From Mariniflexile jejuense (GTDB taxonomy: Bacteria; Bacteroidota; Bacteroidia; Flavobacteriales; Flavobacteriaceae), in assembly GCF_042675665.1 (NCBI RefSeq), contig NZ_JBHTJI010000001.1:2480001-2544000 (forward strand): DNA of 64,000 nt, given 5' to 3'. Position numbers and translations under genes: made by a program. The notes under the pieces are model-generated. The model worked only from the letters and a program-made list of their open reading frames with translations, had not been told where the DNA came from and made no database searches. Positions 59,384 through 64,000 of the stretch are shown piece by piece (the stretch's first letter is position 1; every line of letters starts with the position of its first letter).

Positions 59384-59794
59384 TTAGTTTACTACTGGTA
59401 CTTCAATGGTTAAATATTGGTCTTCGCCATTGGCATCTTCACCTTGCCAGAATTTAAAAATGTATGAGCCATTACTTGTAACCATAAAGTTAAAGGTAGC
59501 ATCTTCTGTAACATTATCCAAAGTTTGGCAATTTTTGTCATCATAAACTATTGTAATAGGTGCTACAGTACGTTCATTTAAATTTTTAGAATAATAAAAT
59601 TCTTTAAATACATGACACGAACTGGGTTTTAAATACGTAACCGTTATTGGGTATGTTTCGCCTAACGTAAATTCAGTAGGGATATCTACACTTTCAACGG
59701 GTAAAACTTCAAAGCTATAATTTGTGTTATCATCGTCTATACTACAAGACATGGCAAAAATTAAGGCTAAACTTAGGGCAATTAACTTTTTCAT
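59384..59794 (-). CDS. Small lipoprotein upstream of the ECF sigma factor
   Basis: A 136-residue lipoprotein of unknown function. The signal peptide is MKKLIALSLALIFAMSC with the lipidated Cys at residue 17, followed by an acidic DDD segment and a beta-sandwich-like domain (FTLGETYPITVTYLKPSSCHVFK, YIFKFWQGED). A Cys pair (CHVF... and NCQTL) could form a disulfide. I start at ATG 59794; a further in-frame ATG at 59824 would put a charged stretch before the signal peptide. It is the first gene of the sigma/anti-sigma operon and could be a sensor partner. Confidence 0.75.
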   Translation of the reverse strand: MKKLIALSLALIFAMSCSIDDDNTNYSFEVLPVESVDIPTEFTLGETYPITVTYLKPSSCHVFKEFYYSKNLNERTVAPITIVYDDKNCQTLDNVTEDATFNFMVTSNGSYIFKFWQGEDANGEDQYLTIEVPVVN

Positions 59795-59857
59795 TACTTT
59801 TTCTTTTTTTATAGATAGATGCATTGATGTTTAAATGGTTGCGTACTAAAGCAAAAA

Positions 59858-59883
59858 AAAAATCCCGAGTTATCGGGATTTTT
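59858..59883 (-). terminator. Terminator after recA
   Basis: AAAAATCCCGA (59858-59868) and TCGGGATTTTT (59873-59883) form a perfect 11-bp stem with a 4-nt loop. On the minus strand it lies 3 bp after the recA stop and ends in a run of ten T. Confidence 0.88.
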
Positions 59884-59886
59884 AAA

Positions 59887-60900
59887 TTATTCTGCTGCTG
59901 AAGCTGCTTTGGCTACTTGCCTAACCTTGGCTTCAAGCTCGTCCATAAGCTCTGGATTGTCTTTTATAAGTGCTTTTACTGCATCACGACCTTGTCCTAA
60001 TTTTGTTTCGTCGTAACTAAACCACGAACCACTTTTTTTAACAATTTCATTTTCTACAGCAATATCTAAAACTTCACCAACTTTACTAATGCCTTCACCG
60101 TACATAATATCAAATTCGGCAGTTCTAAATGGTGGTGCTACTTTATTTTTAACCACTTTTACACGGGTTTTATTACCAGAAACGCTACCATCGGTTTCTT
60201 TTATTTGTGTAGAACGACGAATATCTAAACGTACCGATGCGTAAAACTTTAAAGCATTACCACCTGTTGTAGTTTCAGGATTACCAAACATAACACCAAT
60301 TTTTTCACGTAATTGGTTAATGAATATTACTGTACAATTCGTTTTACTAATAGAAGCTGTTAGCTTTCTTAATGCTTGCGACATTAAACGTGCATGTAAA
60401 CCCATTTTAGAGTCGCCCATTTCACCTTCAATTTCACTTTTTGGTGTTAATGCAGCAACCGAATCGACCACTACAATATCAATAGCACCAGAACGAATTA
60501 AATTATCGGCAATTTCCAAGGCTTGCTCACCGTTATCAGGTTGTGAAATAATTAAGTTTTCTAAGTCAACGCCTAATTTTTCGGCATAAAACCTATCAAA
60601 TGCATGTTCTGCATCAATAAAAGCTGCAATACCGCCCGCTTTTTGCGCTTCGGCAATGGCATGTAATGTTAAGGTTGTTTTACCTGATGATTCTGGTCCG
60701 TAAATTTCAATTACACGTCCGCGAGGATAACCACCAACACCTAAAGCAATATCTAAACCTAATGAACCTGATGAAATGGCGTCCACATCAACAACTGCTT
60801 GGTCGCTCATTTTCATTACAGTACCTTTTCCGTAGGCTTTATCTAATTTATCTAATGTAAGTTTTAATGCTTTTAATTTTGCTTCTTTTTCGCTGCTCAT
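59887..60900 (-). CDS. recA: Recombinase A
   Basis: The ATP-dependent strand-exchange protein, 337 residues. Walker A is GPESSGKTT. The L1/L2 loop and C-terminal motifs INQLREKIGVMFGNPETTTGGNALKFYAS are intact, and the acidic C-terminus is shortened relative to E. coli. Together with dprA at 52651 it supports competence for transformation. No SOS box of known type was identified upstream; Bacteroidota often lack LexA. Confidence 0.98.
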   Translation of the reverse strand: MSSEKEAKLKALKLTLDKLDKAYGKGTVMKMSDQAVVDVDAISSGSLGLDIALGVGGYPRGRVIEIYGPESSGKTTLTLHAIAEAQKAGGIAAFIDAEHAFDRFYAEKLGVDLENLIISQPDNGEQALEIADNLIRSGAIDIVVVDSVAALTPKSEIEGEMGDSKMGLHARLMSQALRKLTASISKTNCTVIFINQLREKIGVMFGNPETTTGGNALKFYASVRLDIRRSTQIKETDGSVSGNKTRVKVVKNKVAPPFRTAEFDIMYGEGISKVGEVLDIAVENEIVKKSGSWFSYDETKLGQGRDAVKALIKDNPELMDELEAKVRQVAKAASAAE

Positions 60901-61076
60901 TTTTATTTTTATTTTCTGAAGTAATGGATGCTAAAATACTATAAGTTTCGTCATCTTACAATTTTCTAACGCAACCTTTATCAACATTTTGCATCTATTA
61001 TAAAATCGGGAAGGATATTGCTATGAAAACTTATCTAAGGAATACTTTAAAGTAGACTAACTCGAAATTATTCTGT
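60901..61076 (+). other. Gap between recA and trhO with possible mini-ORF
   Basis: The divergent region holds no normal gene. On the plus strand an AAGGA (61011-61015) precedes ATG 61023 by 7 nt and a 10-codon frame (MKTYLRNTLK, stop 61053-61055), which is followed by the terminator at 61077. A short transcript is possible but no -7 box was found for it. The recA promoter must also lie here; I could not place it. Confidence 0.3.
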
Positions 61077-61109
61077 AAAGCACCTACATAAAAAATAGGT
61101 GCTTTTTTT
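61077..61109 (+). terminator. Orphan plus-strand terminator upstream of trhO
   Basis: AAAGCACCTA (61077-61086) and TAGGTGCTTT (61096-61105) form a perfect 10-bp stem with a 9-nt A-rich loop, followed by T to 61109. The T-run is on the plus strand, yet no plus-strand gene lies upstream apart from a 10-codon frame. Confidence 0.75.
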
Positions 61110-61119
61110 GTGTTTTACG

Positions 61120-61148
61120 TTGGTATTTTTCTAAAAATTGTACTTTTG
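61120..61148 (+). promoter_or_regulatory. Promoter of the trhO-trhP-ferredoxin operon
   Basis: TTG at 61120-61122 and TACTTTTG at 61141-61148 are separated by 18 nt, matching both Bacteroidota promoter elements. The leader to the ATG at 61189 is about 36 nt. It is one of the two best promoters in the window. Confidence 0.7.
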
Positions 61149-61188
61149 CACTTTAAAATAATTCTTTAACCTTAAAAATTAGTATAGC

Positions 61189-62256
61189 ATGCAACTGTAC
61201 AATAAATTAAGCGCAAAAGAAAGAGCCGAATTAATTGACCAAGCAGGAAAAAGTCGATTAACACTTTCTTTTTACCAATACGCTAATATTGGAAATCCAC
61301 AAATTTTACGCGATCACTTATTTCTAACTTGGGATAGTTTGGAAGTTTTAGGCAGAATTTATGTAGCACATGAAGGTATTAATGCCCAACTTTCGTTGCC
61401 AGCAGATCGTTTTAATGAATTCAAGAACCATTTAGATAGTATCGATTTTTTAAAAGATATTCGTTTAAATATTGCTGTTGAACAAGACAATAAATCGTTT
61501 TTAAAACTGAAAGTAAAAGTGCGCGATAAAATTGTAGCCGATGGTTTAAACGACGATACGTTTGATGTTACCAATAAAGGCATTCACTTAAAAGCGGAAG
61601 ATTTCAATAAATTTATAGATGATGAAAACACTGTTTTGGTTGATATGCGAAACCATTACGAAAGTGAAATAGGGCATTTTAAAAATGCGATTACGCCAGA
61701 TGTTGATACATTTAGAGAATCTTTAGATATTATTGAAGCCGATTTAAAAGACCACAAAGAAGATAAAAACCTAGTGATGTATTGCACAGGCGGTATTCGT
61801 TGTGAAAAAGCCAGTGCCTATTTTAAACACAAAGGGTTTAAAAATGTGTTTCAGTTGGAAGGCGGTATTATTGAATACACTCGTCAAATAAAAGAACAAA
61901 ATCTTGAAAATAAATTTTTAGGACAAAATTTTGTATTTGATGATAGGCGTGCCGAACGTATAAGTGATGATGTAATTGCAAGTTGCCACCAATGTGGTGA
62001 ACCTTTTGATGTGCACACCAATTGCGCAAACCAAGCCTGTCATTTGCTTTTTATTCAATGCCCAAAATGCAAGGAAGAAATGGAAAACTGTTGTTCAACA
62101 ACCTGTATGGAAGTAAATAGACTACCTTTTGAAGAACAGAAAGAACTTAGAAAAGGCCAAGGCAACAGCAACGATATTTTTAAAAAAGGACGTGCAGACC
62201 ATTTGCCATATAAAAAAGATTTAAGAAATATTTTTGATTATTTTCAAAAGAAATAA
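61189..62256 (+). CDS. trhO: Oxygen-dependent tRNA uridine-34 hydroxylase
   Basis: A 355-residue TrhO (YceA) family protein that forms 5-hydroxyuridine at the wobble position of certain tRNAs using molecular oxygen. The N-terminal domain (about 1-100) contains RIYVAHEGINAQLS. The rhodanese domain (about 125-235) has the loop CTGGIRCEKA with Cys199 and Cys205. The C-terminal region is Cys-rich (CHQCGEPFD, CPKCKEEMENCC), suggesting a metal site. It is followed after 11 bp by trhP, the oxygen-independent counterpart. Confidence 0.93.
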   Translation: MQLYNKLSAKERAELIDQAGKSRLTLSFYQYANIGNPQILRDHLFLTWDSLEVLGRIYVAHEGINAQLSLPADRFNEFKNHLDSIDFLKDIRLNIAVEQDNKSFLKLKVKVRDKIVADGLNDDTFDVTNKGIHLKAEDFNKFIDDENTVLVDMRNHYESEIGHFKNAITPDVDTFRESLDIIEADLKDHKEDKNLVMYCTGGIRCEKASAYFKHKGFKNVFQLEGGIIEYTRQIKEQNLENKFLGQNFVFDDRRAERISDDVIASCHQCGEPFDVHTNCANQACHLLFIQCPKCKEEMENCCSTTCMEVNRLPFEEQKELRKGQGNSNDIFKKGRADHLPYKKDLRNIFDYFQKK

Positions 62257-62267
62257 TACCAAAAGTT

Positions 62268-63512
62268 ATGCAGAAAATTGAATTAATGGCGCCTGCAGGA
62301 AATTTCGAATCGTTACAGGCAGCTTTAGATAATGGTGCCGATTCTATTTATTTTGGTGTTGAACAACTTAATATGCGTGCTCGAGCTTCTATCAATTTTA
62401 CCTTAGATGATTTAGAAGAAATATCAAAACGTTGTAAAGCCAAAAATGTTAGAACCTATTTAACACTTAACACCATTATTTACGACCACGATTTATCAAT
62501 CGTAAAAACCTTAATCAACAAAGCCAAAGAAGCTAATATTACAGCGGTTATTGCAATGGATCAAGCAGTTATTATGGCAGCGCGCGAGGTTGGTATGGAA
62601 GTGCACATTTCAACACAAATAAATATTACCAATATTGAAACAGTTAAATTTTACGCACTGTTTGCAGATACAATGGTATTAAGCAGAGAGTTAAGTTTAA
62701 GACAAGTAAAAAAGATAACCGAACAAATAGAAAAAGACCAAATAAAAGGACCTTCAGGCAAATTGATTGAAATAGAAATTTTTGGTCATGGTGCTTTGTG
62801 TATGGCCGTTTCTGGTAAATGTTATATGAGTTTACATGCCTATAATTCATCGGCAAATCGCGGTGCTTGTAAACAAAATTGCCGAAAAAAATATACGGTT
62901 ATTGAGCAAGAAACTGGTTTTGAAATGGAGTTGGATAACGAATACATCATGTCTCCCAAAGATTTATGTACCATCGATATTTTAGATCAAGTAGCTGATG
63001 CAGGCATAAAAGTTTTAAAAATTGAAGGTCGTGGTCGTGCACCAGAATATGTTGCTAAAGTAATTTCGTGTTACCGCGCAGCTATTAATAGTTTAGAAAA
63101 CAATACCTACGATAAAGAAAAAGTAATTTCTTGGATGCAAGACCTTGAAAAAGTGTACAATCGCGGTTTTTGGAATGGCTACTACTTAGGTCAGAAATTA
63201 GGTGAATGGAGTATAGGTTCGGGTTCGCATGCTACACAAAAGAAAGTATATATTGGCAAAGGCACACATTTTTTTCCAAAACCACAAATAGGTGAATTTA
63301 AAATTGAAGCGTTTGATATTACCATAGGCGACACCATTTTAATTACAGGACCAACTACAGGAGCCAAAGAAATTGAAGTGAATGATATGATGGTAAACGA
63401 CCAAAAATTAAGCAAAGGCACCAAAGGCGATTTGGTAACAATTCCACTTGGTTTCAGAATTAGGCCATCAGATAAGTTGTATAAAATTGTTGAAAACAAA
63501 GTAGAAGCATAA
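62268..63512 (+). CDS. trhP: U32-family tRNA 5-hydroxyuridine synthase (TrhP-type)
   Basis: A 414-residue peptidase-U32-family protein. In E. coli the U32 protein TrhP (YegQ) makes the same tRNA wobble modification as TrhO, needing prephenate and iron-sulfur biogenesis. Here the barrel begins MQKIELMAPAGNFESLQAAL. The four U32 cysteines are at residues 178, 185, 201 and 205 (GALCMAVSGKC, GACKQNC), suited to an Fe-S cluster. The C-terminal domain is beta-rich. Other U32 proteins do different jobs (RlhA, UbiU/V), but the adjacency to trhO favours TrhP. Its stop overlaps the ferredoxin ATG by one base. Confidence 0.85.
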   Translation: MQKIELMAPAGNFESLQAALDNGADSIYFGVEQLNMRARASINFTLDDLEEISKRCKAKNVRTYLTLNTIIYDHDLSIVKTLINKAKEANITAVIAMDQAVIMAAREVGMEVHISTQINITNIETVKFYALFADTMVLSRELSLRQVKKITEQIEKDQIKGPSGKLIEIEIFGHGALCMAVSGKCYMSLHAYNSSANRGACKQNCRKKYTVIEQETGFEMELDNEYIMSPKDLCTIDILDQVADAGIKVLKIEGRGRAPEYVAKVISCYRAAINSLENNTYDKEKVISWMQDLEKVYNRGFWNGYYLGQKLGEWSIGSGSHATQKKVYIGKGTHFFPKPQIGEFKIEAFDITIGDTILITGPTTGAKEIEVNDMMVNDQKLSKGTKGDLVTIPLGFRIRPSDKLYKIVENKVEA

Positions 63513-63742
63513 TGGTAGTTATCACCTTGCAACGCAGTAAATGTATTGGCTGTAATTACTGCGTAGAATTAGCACCCAATCAATTTCAAATGTCAAAAAA
63601 AGATGGGAAATCTGTTCTACTTCATTCTACAGACAAAAAAGGATTTTTCACTTTAAAATCAAATGAAAACGAGATTTTAGAAGCTTCAGAAAACGCTTCA
63701 AAAGCATGCCCTGTAAAAATAATTTCAGTTAAATTAGTGTAA
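63512..63742 (+). CDS. Small 4Fe-4S ferredoxin
   Basis: A 76-residue ferredoxin binding one 4Fe-4S cluster through CIGCNYC near residues 11-17 and a distal CP motif (KACPVKII) near the C-terminus; the second cluster motif of bacterial ferredoxins is missing. The ATG shares a base with the trhP stop (TAATG), which indicates coupled translation and equal supply. I infer that it serves the Fe-S enzyme encoded just upstream, as an electron donor or acceptor. Confidence 0.9.
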   Translation: MVVITLQRSKCIGCNYCVELAPNQFQMSKKDGKSVLLHSTDKKGFFTLKSNENEILEASENASKACPVKIISVKLV

Positions 63743-63820
63743 AACAAGATTGAAAACAGATATTAGGTTTTAAAATTTCAGGATAATTTAGCAACTATTT
63801 TAAAGTAAGCATAATAATCT

Positions 63821-63901
63821 TATCTTTACCTTTTAAATTAATTATGAACCTTCTTCCGTTAAAACACTGGTTTTAAACGGAATCAATATATAAAAAAGCA
63901 T
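63821..63901 (+). promoter_or_regulatory. ricT leader: promoter-like box, 10-codon frame and hairpin
   Basis: TATCTTTA (63821-63828) resembles the -7 box with one mismatch. A 10-codon frame starts at ATG 63844 (MNLLPLKHWF, stop 63874-63876). It overlaps a hairpin with arms TTCCGTTAAAAC (63854-63865) and GTTTTAAACGGAA (63870-63882), a 12-bp stem with one bulged A. The leader might couple translation to expression, but nothing here proves it. Confidence 0.35.
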
Positions 63902-64000
63902 ATGGCTTGTAACAGTTGTTCAACTGGAAAAGACGGTCAACCTAAAGGATGTAAAAATAATGGCACATGCGGAACCGATAGTTGTAATAAACTAACGGTG
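63902..64000 (+). CDS. ricT: RicT (PSP1 domain) iron-sulfur regulatory protein, 3' end outside window
   Basis: Only the first 33 codons are present. MACNSCSTGKDGQPKGC and the following NNGTCGTDSCNKLTV are the distinctive Cys-rich start of the Bacteroidota PSP1-domain protein annotated as RicT. In Bacillus, RicT works with RicA and RicF in a 4Fe-4S-containing complex that affects mRNA maturation. The N-terminal Cys cluster fits metal or Fe-S binding. The gene continues past the right edge. Identification relies on this short but characteristic segment. Confidence 0.85.
   Translation, partial: MACNSCSTGKDGQPKGCKNNGTCGTDSCNKLTV

Noticed and set aside
63191..63532. 113-codon frame antisense to trhP
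   Set aside because: It is an antisense shadow of trhP and overlaps the coupled ferredoxin start; nothing supports it.

Overview
The window is about 64 kb of an AT-rich chromosome from a marine-type member of the Flavobacteriaceae (Bacteroidota). The evidence is consistent. Promoters have the Bacteroidota -7 box TAnnTTTG rather than a sigma-70 -10 box, and Shine-Dalgarno sequences are scarce. There is a gliding/type IX secretion lipoprotein (SprE/PorW) and a T9SS-sorted secreted protein. The ATP synthase operon is split, so it lacks atpD and atpC. Many genes belong to families known almost only from flavobacteria (DUF6341, DUF6427, DUF5687, DUF4292, DUF4254, HU-CCDC81/SPOR). No rRNA, tRNA, CRISPR array, insertion sequence or prophage was recognised. 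The genus cannot be named from the sequence alone.

Layout. Positions 1-2851 hold a 5'-truncated GH3-family acyl-amide synthetase and a large protein of unknown function (probably DUF6909) whose C-terminal half looks like a nucleoside phosphorylase/nucleosidase fold. Positions 2863-24983 are a surface-polysaccharide locus. It has a Wzz-like length regulator, the complete dTDP-L-rhamnose set (rfbBACD), GDP-L-fucose synthesis (gmd, fcl), a flippase, five separate cytoplasmic glycosyltransferases, a hexapeptide acyltransferase, two Wzy/WaaL-like membrane proteins, an initiating phosphoglycosyltransferase and a PaaK-like adenylating enzyme. An antisense-oriented fusion of a polyprenyl-phosphate-sugar synthase type GT2 with a GT-C-like DUF6311 membrane domain also sits here. 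Positions 24990-28156 are the purD/DUF6341/DUF6427/upp nucleotide-metabolism neighbourhood, tightly packed with overlapping convergent genes. Positions 28279-34194 carry DUF4254 with a GT9 glycosyltransferase, a stand-alone PaaE-like flavin/2Fe-2S reductase divergent from a PadR regulator, and a DUF5687-type ABC exporter.

Positions 34391-43202 run from sprE through bactofilin, AtpZ and a DUF6168-like protein to atpBEFHAG. A strong promoter lies before atpB, a 15-bp hairpin lies between atpE and atpF, and a terminator follows atpG. Positions 43290-50986 contain the T9SS cargo protein and then the usual flavobacterial envelope string: flippase, dut, nucleotidyltransferase, TPR, DUF4292 lipoprotein and a degenerate LytM/EnvC protein. 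A GIY-YIG nuclease gene in this string is broken by a stop codon. Positions 51021-56408 hold a thioesterase, an HU-SPOR protein, dprA, a DarTG toxin-antitoxin (phage-defence type) module and trpS. Positions 56510-60900 hold an acyltransferase, a lipoprotein/ECF sigma/dual-membrane anti-sigma operon and recA. Positions 61120-64000 hold trhO, trhP and a ferredoxin, in effect a tRNA wobble-uridine hydroxylation operon, followed by the start of ricT.

Themes that cut across the genes: (1) short palindromes of the type TTCCTGC...GCAGGAA or TTTCTG..CAAACAGAAA recur in small intergenic gaps, often directly beside start or stop codons. (2) Four convergent gene pairs overlap tail to tail with no terminator. 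(3) Several genes use TTG or GTG starts. The most interesting candidates for follow-up are the TrhO/TrhP/ferredoxin operon, the dual-membrane-spanning anti-sigma factor, the fused lipid-sugar synthase/GT-C protein, the cryptic nucleosidase-like domain of the DUF6909 protein, and the dispersed palindrome family.
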